DNA from: Pocillopora verrucosa
Taxonomy: Eukaryota; Cnidaria; Anthozoa; Scleractinia; Pocilloporidae
Length of the DNA: 64,000 nucleotides
Reading direction: 5' to 3'
Assembly: GCF_036669915.1 (NCBI RefSeq)
Contig: NC_089312.1
Location: forward strand, 14,237,289-14,301,288
This document shows positions 34,901-43,383 of the stretch, in pieces. The notes beneath the pieces were generated by a model. It saw only the letters and a list, made by a program, of their open reading frames with translations. It was not told where the DNA came from and searched no databases. Every line of letters begins with the position of its first letter. Positions within the stretch are counted from its first letter, which is position 1. Made by a program: the position numbers and the translations under genes.

Positions 34901-37900
34901 ATTCGTTGAATTTGATTCGGCTCGGCTGAAGTACGGCGTATGAACTAGGCCTTATAATTAGGTTATCGAAGGATGCTTAAAGGCGCAAATGCGGCGTGAT
35001 ATGGAACCAACCAGGAGCACATATGCCACTCTACCGTGAGAAAGTTGTTACAAACGCAATGACCGTAAAAGCTGTTCATGCCCTGTCACTTTTCAAGCTT
35101 GACTGAAAGTTTGTCGCGCCATTTACTAAGGTGGTCTCGCCAAGACGTAATAGAAAAAAAAAGAAACACTCCCGCAATTTACATATTGTAAAATTTTTAG
35201 GCTAGTAACTAATGGCGTAATTTCATTCAGTCGGTGTTATATTATATATGCAGTAAGATTTTACGCCAGTTACTGACAGCGTAATTTCATTCAGTGGTAG
35301 TATATACATACTGTAAGATTTTACGTCAATAACTAACGGTGTAATTTCATTCATGATCGGTAGTATATACATACTTTAAGATTTTACGCCAGTGACTAGC
35401 GGCGTAATTTCTTCCAGTCGGTACTATATATATACTGTGATATTTTACGCCCGTAACTTACAGCGTAATTTCTTCCAGTCGGTGATATATATACTGTACG
35501 ATTTTACGCTTGTAACTAACGGCGTAATTTCTTCCAGTCAGTAATGTATTTACTGTAAGATTTTACACCGTTAACTAACGGTGTAATTTAATTATATATT
35601 TAACAAATAGATTCCAAGTTGCCGTGCGTCTGTTCAGTAATAGATCACAGATGAAGTCAAAATGTGGTAAGAACAAAAAAGTGGCACACGAGGCCCAGCC
35701 GAGAAGAGAAATTCTGTATCTACAAGCAACCATGTATTATTTTGTTTATCATATAAACACAATAGCCCTTTACCCACAAGAAGAGCCAACTTCATTAATG
35801 AATGAAAATAAATGAATCGACAATTCCCAAATAACAATCGTGGAGTGTGTTGGCGCTAACTCTTAGGATGGAAAAATGCGTTTCAAGTTACAAAATTATC
35901 ATTTATTGACTTTGTCCTTACCGACCGAAGAAGTCTTTCAGGTAAACGGCCAAAATCGGCCAGCGGCAAATCTTCCAGTTGTCGATTTTCATTCTCAGCC
36001 GCGAGAAATGCCAACACCAAAGCCACTGTATACGTAACTTTCGGTTTTTCTTTTTGTATATTGGTTTTTCCCCTCCTAGAAAAGTTTGAACCTCACTGTC
36101 TGTCAGCGATACGGATTTTTCAGTGTTTTAACCGCCACAATCTGTGAAAGTTCCGACAACCTACCTTGTATTGAGAATCGTGAAGGCTTTGCCGTTCATT
36201 CATCAACCTGACCGAGTGGCGCCAAAGGCGAGTGACGTTTCACCAGCTGATTGGCTATATCAACTCATGTGGAAAAAAAAACGATATTTTCTCGCGTGTG
36301 TTGTTACGGCTTTTCTCAGGGCCGGAAATCCCTCTATAACACCACAGTTTATGTGATAATTGCGGAGCTCGCAGAGCGTAGCCCCATAATTATACAAAAT
36401 AGTAGTAACCCATCAAGCCGAAAAAATTTGGATGTACGACCGCACGACCGTAGAGGGCACTGGGCTCCGTGTCGGACGACCCGGGTTCTAGTCCTGGCCG
36501 CGGCAAGGCGTTGTGCCCTTGAGACGTACGCTTTTAGACTTGGCTAAATCTATATATTATAATTAATATACCGACGCAGATAGGGGCGTAAAATCGCACA
36601 GTCTTTAAATGAATTCGAAGCGTTACAAACGCCGCCATTTTGATTGCGTGGTTACGTATTTCTTAATGCCGAGAGGACCCTGGTAACGAGGGCGTACCAA
36701 ATATGGATTAATGTACGCGCGTTGAAAGCCCGCCAAATTCTTCAAAACCCCCTATTATTTGAATTCATCGCGATCGAGGAGAAAGAAAAATCCAAACCGG
36801 GGTTTCTAGGTGAAAATTCAACTTGAAACCACCTAGGAACAGGCTTCAAGAAGCATCGCAAGACACCCTGATGAGGGTTAAACAAGGGTTAGTCTTTACT
36901 AGAAAAAGGCGAGCTATAAATTTATATCAGCCTTAAACACAAGTGGAAAAATCGGAAAAATAAGGTAGACCGTTCCATTTATGAGCTTATATTTAAGTCA
37001 ACCTCTTTTAATAGCTTTCAAGTCACCTGGGGAAGCTTTTGCAAATTATTCTTACTTACGTACGTCAAGGTTAATTTGGTATTATCAAATGAGTTTCTAG
37101 CGTAAATTGGCCACCGTTGTCATCAGGCTTTGAAACTCTTTATGGTGGCCAATTTACGTCATCAACTCAGTTGACAAAATCAAATTATCTTGTTATACTC
37201 TCCCACCAACGCAGCACCGCAGTTTCTTTAGAAACTTACCCCTTTATGACTTACAACAACTCCCTCAAGTCTCAAAGTCAAATTTTTAAACTAAAGGGAA
37301 TTGAACTTCCAGTCAGAATGCACCTGTCATTGGGTTTTGAAGGCAAAGCTTGTTATGATTATGAGCGTAAGTATCAAGTATAAAAAAACAATTACCGTTA
37401 AGTTGTTTGCATTTTCAAGAAAGCATGTGTTCCTTGGTAATGTTAGTACTTAATTAAAAACTGTATTTTGTTGATGTTTGAAATGTAAACTTTGTTAAGC
37501 TTTTATATTAACAAGAATAATCTCTCAGAGGATGGAACCAATCGTTTGGGTCTCAGACTCACTAATTTTCATGGGATGAGACCCAGGGACCGACTAATGA
37601 AAACTTCTGACAAAATAACCAACTAATAGGTTTTTGTTTGCTTTTTTTAGTCGTGGACAGCTTGGTCGTGGATTAATAGTTGAAGAGCAAAGTTCAGAGG
37701 TTGTTCCAGCTCTGGAAGGAATCAGAATGCTGTTTATAGCAGCAGGTGGCTGGCATTCAGCAGCAATAAGTGGTGAGAGAAGAGAAGCCAAATATTCAAT
37801 TGGAATAGCCTAAGTACATTTCCTAATGTTTGCTGTATAATCAACAGGGCAGGAAAATTAATATTGCTCCCCTCTGGTCACTTTGACCTTAATTGGCCAG

Positions 37901-40486
37901 ATGTAGGTAGAATTAGTGCTTTTTGGAAAGGATGTGTCCATGTTAGCATGCTCCAAACGTTTTTGTCATGGTTTTCTGATTTTTTCCTTTAATAAGAAAA
38001 TTATTCCAAATTCCAGAGCTGAAGGACTTTTACTTATCTTTGGTTAGAAAATTCAACTTACACTCCTACTGCTTCACAGTAGAATCCTCAGATATAAGAC
38101 TCCACAGGTAACACATTTTTAATAGTTTTCTTCTGTCCAGTAAGTGTTGATGGATTATGAACATGTAAATCTGTGGTATTTGTTTTTTGAGCTGAGTAGA
38201 TTTTCTTAAGTTTGATTTTTTCTATTTGTGTTGCTGTCAGAATTTGGTGACCTCTACATGTGGGGATGGAATGAGAAGGGGCAGCTGGGTTTGGCTGTCA
38301 ATCCAAATGACACACTGTCGTCAAGTGGTGGCCAGGTTCAATGTCAGACAGTGCCAGTTCCTGTCAGTTTTCCAGAGGATTTAGAGGTACTGATGGTCAG
38401 CTGTGGATCAAGGCACACAGCAGCAGTTCTTGGTATGTGGAGGGGGAAAGAATGAGCTTGGTTGATAGAATGGTAGGGGAGGGTTTTAACACAAGTTGTA
38501 CATCAGGCACTGGAGCTCAGAGATTACTCTGACTATATAGCAGAATATTCTAACTAAATTTCAATTGCTCAATCTATTTTTCATTCAGGAGTGGGGAATA
38601 TCCTTGTTACTTTTTGCAATTCTCTGTCTACTGTAATTCTCTATGAAAATCTTGGGTGTTGAAGTGATAAGGATAGGAAGTACTGGAAGAGAAAGGAAAC
38701 AATGTGAAAATTCTTACTTCATTTAAAAAAATGGCTGTGTTCTGTAACAAAGAGAGGGGAGAGACAGGAGGTGAAGGTGAGAGGGGGGAGGAGTAGATGG
38801 GTATCACCATCTCCAACTGATATGCAAATAGGCATTTGTACCTATTAGAATTTGTTGATCAAACACAGGATACAGTAAATCATGACCTACTAGATCCAGT
38901 TGGAGAGCTGACATGTAGATGGTTTTTTGACAGTTTTTCCTGTTTTATATTTGACAATTAGTCCTCCCTGCAGCCCCTAACTTGGCAGTGTGGTTTGCTG
39001 CTGTTGTTCAACTTTTGTTTTGTTTTAGGTTGAAATGAGGGGACATTTGGGGAAGTCACTCTTTTGTTAATTGTTGTTTCAATGGTGGTGACAATTAACC
39101 CTGTCCAGGGATAAATTGTTATCAAGACAAGGAGTGTTTATGAACAATTTATGTGTTGCTTGTTTTATCTGGTGGATAAGATATCCACCTTAAAAATAAT
39201 CAGGACTGACTCGCATAACTTTTTTGTACCAACATTTTAAAGAGAAGCTTAGTGGTTTGTAGGAGATAAAAAAAGAGGAGAACTGACCCATTTACCTCAC
39301 TGTCAATTAGTTAGTGTGACTAATCTTGATTTAATTTTTTTGCTAACAGGAGATGGGAGTGTCTGGACGTGGGGTTGGGGTAAGTTTGAATGAATTTTTC
39401 TGTTTATGTAAAATTATTTTTAACAAGCATGTAACATATGTTAAAAAAGCACCATTTTTTTACTGTCTAAATAGATATTGTGTTCAACCTAAATATGCTC
39501 AGGAAATGCAGAAAAAATGAAACATGGCTCATATTAATGTAGTTCTCTGTTAAAGTAGCTTTGGTTCATGACAGTTTTGAATGCCCTGTAAGACTTCTTG
39601 GAGAGAAAACTATAACTTAAACCAATATGAAGTCAAAACCAGTGGCCATCCTTTACCTTCAAATTTCCTCCCAGGAAAAATGGGAAGAATTTTTCCTATC
39701 CTTGCTTCTGTTATGGATTAGGAACAGTGAATATTCATTTCATGGACACAACTCTCTGTGTTTTGAAAATGAAATCAATGAAATTCTTTTTTTTATGCGT
39801 CTATCAATCTATCAAAGGATAGGTAGATTGAATGACCCACTTTGCTATTCGAATTTCCCTTGTATTTAAAAGGAACTCGATCCTTAAATGAATTAGCAAG
39901 GTAATTTAGTGTTATCAACTAAATTGAAAAGGTAAATTGGCCTCCGTGAAATGTTTAAAGGCTGAAGTTTCGAGCGTTAGCCCTATGGCCAATCACTCTG
40001 ACGAAGGCCAATTTACGTTTTCAACTCAGTTGATAACACTAAATTACCCTGTTATACTCTCCCACCGATGCAGCACCACAGTTTCTGTAGAAACTTACCC
40101 CCTTTTCCCTCAATATTGAAATACTTGCTTTAATTTATTAAATGTCCTCAGTCCTAAACGATAATTAATGTGTAGAAACTGGGAGAGTAGACCTTTGAGT
40201 GATTTTGATCAACATTTGCACAAGGTTTTTATAAAGTTGCTTAAACGTTTCGATCAACTGATGGCTCTTACCTCACACGACTGATTCAACTGTCGTCGAC
40301 CTGCACCACGTAACCGCAGTAGTGACGTAAATTTGTTATGTTCCAGGCTACTATGGCCAACTCGGACACGGAGACCGAGTGGACAGATCTGCGCCGACGC
40401 AAGTAGCAGCCCTATTGTCATTGAGGCTCAAACCTAAAACGCTTTATTGTGGTGCTTGGTCGACGTTTTTAATGAGTTCGAAATGA
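28990..40486 (+). CDS. RCCD1: RCC1 domain-containing protein 1 (RCCD1), seven exons
   Basis: Exons 28990-29239, 30200-30460, 31137-31314, 37651-37772, 38241-38432, 39350-39379 and 40347-40486 join in phase into 390 residues (human RCCD1 is 376). The N-terminus has YGFGFNGFRQI and SSILASWSSTFYLK, the counterparts of FGFCGFGQ and ASWSYT in human RCCD1. RCC1-type blades follow: TSVACGKEHALLLNSSGTVYTLG, RGQLGRG, IAAGGWHSAAISEFGDLYMW, SCGSRHTAAVLGDGSVWTWG, YYGQLGHGD and LYCGAWSTFLMSS at the C-terminus. Human RCCD1 is a propeller partner of the demethylase KDM8/JMJD5 and supports chromosome segregation. One exon is only 30 nt. Intron 3 is 6.3 kb and filled with transposons. The gene is divergent from MAP9. 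Confidence 0.88.
29310..29870 (+). repeat. Inverted-repeat element in RCCD1 intron 1
   Basis: Left portion AAATAGTTATTCACCGAAGT pairs with the right portion CACTTTGGTGAACGGTTGTT, ending TAACTATTCACCTCC. The interior repeats TATATACTAAAACAG three times. It looks like a non-autonomous DNA element of about 0.5 kb. Confidence 0.5.
30635..30845 (+). repeat. Degenerate CCCTTTAACTCCC-family element in RCCD1 intron 2
   Basis: Begins TTTTTAACTCCTGCATCTCC and ends TGCTTGGAGTGAAAGGATAA, an imperfect inverted pair. The interior is strongly diverged. Confidence 0.4.
31795..32180 (-). repeat. Left array of palindromic ~60-bp units
   Basis: About five units. A clean hairpin is TTACGCCGTAAGTTACCGGCGTAA's two 8-bp arms at 31950-31973 (TTACGCCG and CGGCGTAA). 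The array is interrupted by an (AT)n run at 31898-31935. Confidence 0.8.
31898..31935. repeat. (AT)n microsatellite
   Basis: Nearly 20 AT dinucleotides inserted between two units of the left array; likely length-variable between individuals. Confidence 0.9.
32897..33148 (+). pseudogene. Decayed Arg/Glu-rich reading frame inside the RCCD1 intron 3 element
   Basis: It follows a good acceptor (TGCCTTTCAG, AG at 32895-32896) and starts ITEIHDAMEFLHIEVERGEE. A run of RERRRRDRE follows, and later VREERPEEEN-like acidic and PRPPPRQPLRQPPGRP proline-rich parts. Two in-frame stops (TGA 33002, TAA 33023) interrupt 84 codons. The codon composition continues past both stops in the same frame, which argues for a once-continuous protein. 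I do not recognise the family. Confidence 0.4.
33731..33846 (+). pseudogene. Zinc-knuckle-like exon inside the RCCD1 intron 3 element
   Basis: It follows a strong acceptor (TTTCCTTGCAG, AG at 33729-33730). It encodes KCFNYGAMGHIQARC, a CCHC knuckle with the second Cys changed to Tyr, then GRRRRRERKPHSGDSD and a stop at 33844. The order acidic/Arg-rich exon then knuckle plus Arg-rich tail recalls SR-type RNA-binding proteins or retroelement gag. The missing Cys suggests it no longer binds zinc. Confidence 0.4.
34235..34951. mobile_element. PIF/Harbinger-type DNA transposon, 717 bp, defective
   Basis: Terminal inverted repeats of about 47 bp: left GTCCCGGTTCAGACGCCGCA..., right (reverse complement) GGCCTAGTTCATACGCCGTA.... 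Both continue through CAGCCG and TCAACGA. The flanking trinucleotide is TTA on both sides (34232-34234 and 34952-34954), the TWA target site typical of PIF/Harbinger. Subterminal copies of the end motif occur at 34755 and 34864. The interior holds ATG at 34394 (MAGAMDSGSNLRAKAFLLLK..., 46 codons), which looks like the first exon of a Harbinger nuclease gene. On the other strand is a Cys-rich stretch (CSCFGMIIYTCLKCKIPVC) around 34560-34640. The nuclease core is missing. Confidence 0.75.
35195..35594 (+). repeat. Right array of palindromic ~60-bp units
   Basis: Six to seven units with consensus TTTTACGCC-N(10)-GGCGTAATTTC, TTCCAGTCGGT and TATATACTGTAAGA. Orientation is opposite to the left array. 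The last unit, at 35562-35590, is a near-perfect palindrome (TTACACCGTTAACTAACGGTGTAA arms). Confidence 0.85.
35606..35720 (+). repeat. Half copy of the palindromic GTAATAGATCACAG family
   Basis: Reads GATTCCAAGTTGCCGTGCGT, then CTGTTCAGTAATAGATCACA, then AAGAACAAAAAAGTGGCACA. This is the left arm of the palindrome seen at 60765-60930; the right arm is lost. It directly abuts the right palindromic array. Confidence 0.7.
36440..36545 (+). repeat. tRNA-derived SINE fragment
   Basis: GACCCGGGTTCTAGTCCTGG carries a pol III B-box-like motif. It is followed by CAAGGCGTTGTGCCCTTGAG, a body shared by tRNA-derived SINEs. The 5' A box is damaged, so no tRNA is called. Confidence 0.5.
36558..36605 (-). 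repeat. Single detached unit of the palindromic array
   Basis: TATACCGACGCAG...GGGGCGTAAAATCGCACAG matches the linker and arm of the left array 4.5 kb away, 960 bases beyond the right array. It could be an outlying unit or a second, deleted element. Confidence 0.5.
37085..37245 (+). repeat. Foldback-family element in RCCD1 intron 3
   Basis: Arms GTAAATTGGCCACCG and GTGGCCAATTTACGTCATCA surround a short loop. The tail TTATACTCTCCCACCAACGC and AGCACCGCAGTTTCTTTAG is shared with the copies at 40050 and 40910. Confidence 0.75.
39900..40100 (+). repeat. Foldback-family element, reference copy, in RCCD1 intron 6
   Basis: 43-bp arms at 39900-39942 and 40006-40048 are inverted repeats with few mismatches (GGTAATTTAGTGTTATCAAC on the left). 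The loop contains AAGTTTCGAGCGTTAGCCCT. The tail CTCTCCCACCGATGCAGCAC ACAGTTTCTGTAGAAACTTA follows. It lies about 250 bases before the last RCCD1 exon. Confidence 0.8.
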
Positions 40487-40869
40487 TCTGTGATGTGTTA
40501 AGGTCATGTCCACCTTAATTAGTTTGGAGGGTTATCGTGGAGGACCCCCCAACAGTTTCGTGATTTTATGAATCGTCGCCACTGTGGAGATATCGTGGAA
40601 CAGCATTATCATGAAGGTTCAGCTGACAAACTCGCCTGAACTCTGAAAACCAAAACGAATGCAACCAAAACAGCCAATCAGAAGAGATAAAAATTATCAC
40701 AACGGGTTGATTGAGATTTCAGAGGGAAAACACGCAAACTGCTTGAAGCGCGGGAAATCTTCAGTGACCAAGTCGCGACTATTTTTATTTTTGAACTGAT
40801 TGGTTGTGAAAATGTTGCGAGGTTTCTGGACCAAAGACACAGCGAAGTGCTGCAAAACTAAAGTAATAC

Positions 40870-40965
40870 GTTATCATTTCAGTTGATAATTCTAAAGTAC
40901 CCTGCTATACTCTCCCACCGACGCAGCACCACAGTTTCGGTAGAAATTTATATTACCCCCTTTTT
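40870..40965 (+). repeat. Partial foldback-family copy downstream of RCCD1
   Basis: Right arm and tail only: TTCAGTTGATAATTCTAAAG, then TACTCTCCCACCGACGCAGC, then ACCACAGTTTCGGTAGAAAT. Confidence 0.7.
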
Positions 40966-42204
40966 TCAAAGTAATACCAGATTACTTTCAACACTCGACT
41001 GGAAATTTTCCTAAAAGGGTTATTACGGTGTGATCGCTTTGCTGGGGTAGTGATGAAAAGAATCGTCCAAGTTGCTGAGAGTGAGAACGATCGCACTTAA
41101 GAGGTCTTCTAGTTAGCTTTGTCAGTCAGTCGACTTTTAAATGTATAGTTCGAAACAATTTGGTTAATATTATTGAGATTCAATTGGCTGGGAGGATCAA
41201 GATGACGTGGTTTTGGTTCGTCACCATGGTTGTGTTCTGTTCCGTTCATCTGTTTGTCATGAAGACGTTGATCATTCCTGCTGAAAGTTGTTTGTTCGTT
41301 CTGATTACACTGACCAGGTGTGCGATTCTCAAAATGACCCGAAATCTTCTTGGGCTTGAAAATCGTCGCCCTTATTATCGATAAATACGTATAGACGAGA
41401 TTTTGTAAACACGATTGTGATGCTTTGTGTTCGCGCGTATTTTTGAGAAATATGTTATAAATACAATAGAAGACGTTTCCCCGCTTTACATTACCTCATT
41501 CCAACGCTCGGGGAGGTAAGAGAATTCTCGCAGATTATGCAAACCTCAAACTGTGTATGACTGTCTTTAATCAATCTTCTAGGCGAGGCTTTGTAAACAC
41601 GTGAAAAGTTAATTTCAATGTAGATGCCAAATAAGCAAAAATCAGTAAAAAAATCTGTTTTTATAGCCCCCTCTTTGAAACCTCTCTAAGGTATGTAGCT
41701 ATTAAGGTCACCTTAAACGCTAGGATATTGGAGGAGTCAGCAACAGCTTTCCAATAAAAAAGAGACGATTGATCGATTGAAAGTTGTGTTCACAGGTTAC
41801 AGCGCGTATTGTGCTGTAAGAGGAATATTTGCACCATGTGGATTAAAGTTCGTAACTTACGGTGTATATCCATCATATTTACACTTAATAAGGTGAACTG
41901 AGTTCATTAGAGAGAAGAGAACCTTCTAAATATTTTCTTAAATTCTTTAAACCTCATGAACAAGGAAACAAAGAAACAAATTCAGGGAATGAATGAGTTG
42001 TTTTCTGTCGTAATGGTTCATGATAAGCAAGCTGTTTGACATCACACATTGTTGTTATCTTCGAATGACGATCTTATCTTGCGTTGTGTTGCTCGGTTTT
42101 ATCTTTTTAAAGCTTGATGCAGAGCCTCTGATGGTTTTCCTGCACTGCCAATCTTTTGATCGCGCAACGCTACTTTTCGTCCATACTGCGTAATTAAATG
42201 TTAA
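40966..42204. other. Intergenic region between RCCD1 and the Lys-rich gene
   Basis: Convergent 3' ends. Nothing recognised except an AATAAA at 41753. Short plus-strand frame 41160-41384 has a hydrophobic start but no splice or domain support and is not called. Confidence 0.5.
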
Positions 42205-43383
42205 TTAGTGGACGGCGGTGTTTCTCTTAACGGGCTGCGCACAAGCGCGAGCGCAGTTTCGGACTCGCTCCAGTTCTCTAAGTCTTTTCTCTTGAACGGC
42301 CAGTTGCTTTTCAGCCATCATTTCAGCAGTAAGCTTGGGCGGATTGTCAAGCTTACGGAGTTGTTTTGGTACCCTGGCTGAAAGCAGAACTGTTTCCTTA
42401 CGTTTGCCATCAGTGAGAACTTTAAAAGCGATGGCGCTTTTAGTTCTGCCAAGAAGGATCGTGTAAGCGAAATTTAGGGGTTTCGACGCCATTTTTTTAG
42501 AGGTGGGCGATGACTTGCTCGATGAAGACTTTTCTCCAACCAACAACCTATTGTAAACCACCGTTTTGTCATATTTCTTTTCTTTGTCGAATGTTTGTAC
42601 CTGTAGCCCTTCTGTATGTGACTTTTCTTTGGTCAACCGCTTACTAATAAGCTGCTTTCTAGGTAGCATTTCCTTAGCTAGGCTTTCGTGAGTACATTTT
42701 TGCATGACTGGCTTTTGTGTACACAACATTTGTTTGGTCATTTTTTGGCTACACGACTTCGTTCTTGGGTTGATTTTTGAAGCAGGCTTTTCCTTATTTT
42801 TCGCTTCTCCAGTTGACTTCCTTTTAACCACCTTTTTCGTCTTCCGTTTTTTAAGTCGCTCCTCTTCCCTAGCCATTTCCTTAGCCATTTCCTTCACCTT
42901 CTGAATGGTGATTGTTGAGCGATGGATAATCGGTAGCAAGCGGTATCCTTCAGCCGGAGACCGTCTCATCTCCATTGCGTGCGGGTCCTTTTTTGCTCCT
43001 GTCTCGACCTTTGAATCATGGCAGTTGTCGGTACAGTTTGTGATGTCTCTAGAAGCCTTGACCACCTGTGAGAATGGTAGACATGCGTGTGAACTTCCAG
43101 TTTCGAATTCTGCTGTTAGGACAGCAGTTTCTTTTTTCGCAGTCGTCTCCTTAGTTTTAGATTTTGATCGTGTCTTCTCATTCCGTTTGCTTGTGCTTCT
43201 GGGAGCTTTGATCTTGGTTTTTTCATGTTCCTCGAGCATTTTCTTAATAAGACCACGCATCTGCACCACCTTCGGGTGGTCATCGAAATTAGTTTCTCGT
43301 CTTCGGTCATGGAAATACGTGCCAGAGGAAGATTTAATCCTTTTTCTTGACTTCTTGAATTTCGATAACAATGAGCCGCACAT
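42205..43383 (-). CDS. Lysine-rich basic protein with a possible stathmin-like C-terminus
   Basis: A single uninterrupted frame of 392 residues, very rich in Lys, Arg and Ser/Thr. It starts MCGSLLSKFKKSRKRIKSSS; the Cys at position 2 could be lipidated, but that is inference. Residues about 165-200 form a charged helix (QKVKEMAKEMAREEERLKKR). The region around 310-375 has AIAFKVLTDG, then PKQLRKLDNPPKLTAEMMAEKQL, then QEKRLRELERVR. This resembles the layout of the stathmin domain: a short beta hairpin, a Pro/Lys linker and then a long helix with EKxxAxEERR-type repeats. The nearest idea is STMND1-like, with a short Cys-bearing N-terminus and one truncated tubulin-binding helix. I am not sure enough to name it. 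No upstream intron is evident, and the next in-frame stop lies before the ATG. Confidence 0.6.
   Translation of the reverse strand: MCGSLLSKFKKSRKRIKSSSGTYFHDRRRETNFDDHPKVVQMRGLIKKMLEEHEKTKIKAPRSTSKRNEKTRSKSKTKETTAKKETAVLTAEFETGSSHACLPFSQVVKASRDITNCTDNCHDSKVETGAKKDPHAMEMRRSPAEGYRLLPIIHRSTITIQKVKEMAKEMAREEERLKKRKTKKVVKRKSTGEAKNKEKPASKINPRTKSCSQKMTKQMLCTQKPVMQKCTHESLAKEMLPRKQLISKRLTKEKSHTEGLQVQTFDKEKKYDKTVVYNRLLVGEKSSSSKSSPTSKKMASKPLNFAYTILLGRTKSAIAFKVLTDGKRKETVLLSARVPKQLRKLDNPPKLTAEMMAEKQLAVQEKRLRELERVRNCARACAQPVKRNTAVH

Larger units (their letters stand above)
31795..35594. mobile_element. Transposon-like element bounded by mirrored arrays of palindromic units
   Basis: Two arrays of ~60-bp units (31795-32180 and 35195-35594) lie about 3 kb apart in opposite orientation inside RCCD1 intron 3. 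Each unit contains its own small palindrome of the type TTACGCC-N-GGCGTAA plus a linker with CCGACTGGAAGAAA and ACAGTATGTATA. The interior contains a decayed Arg/Glu-rich reading frame, a zinc-knuckle-like exon and a nested PIF/Harbinger element. No transposase of its own was found, so the class is unknown and the outer ends are approximate. Confidence 0.65.

Noticed and set aside
35195..35594. Regular ~60-bp repeats resembling a CRISPR array
   Set aside because: The units are degenerate along their full length with no unique spacers, they are palindromic, and the host is an animal. They fit a transposon subterminal array.
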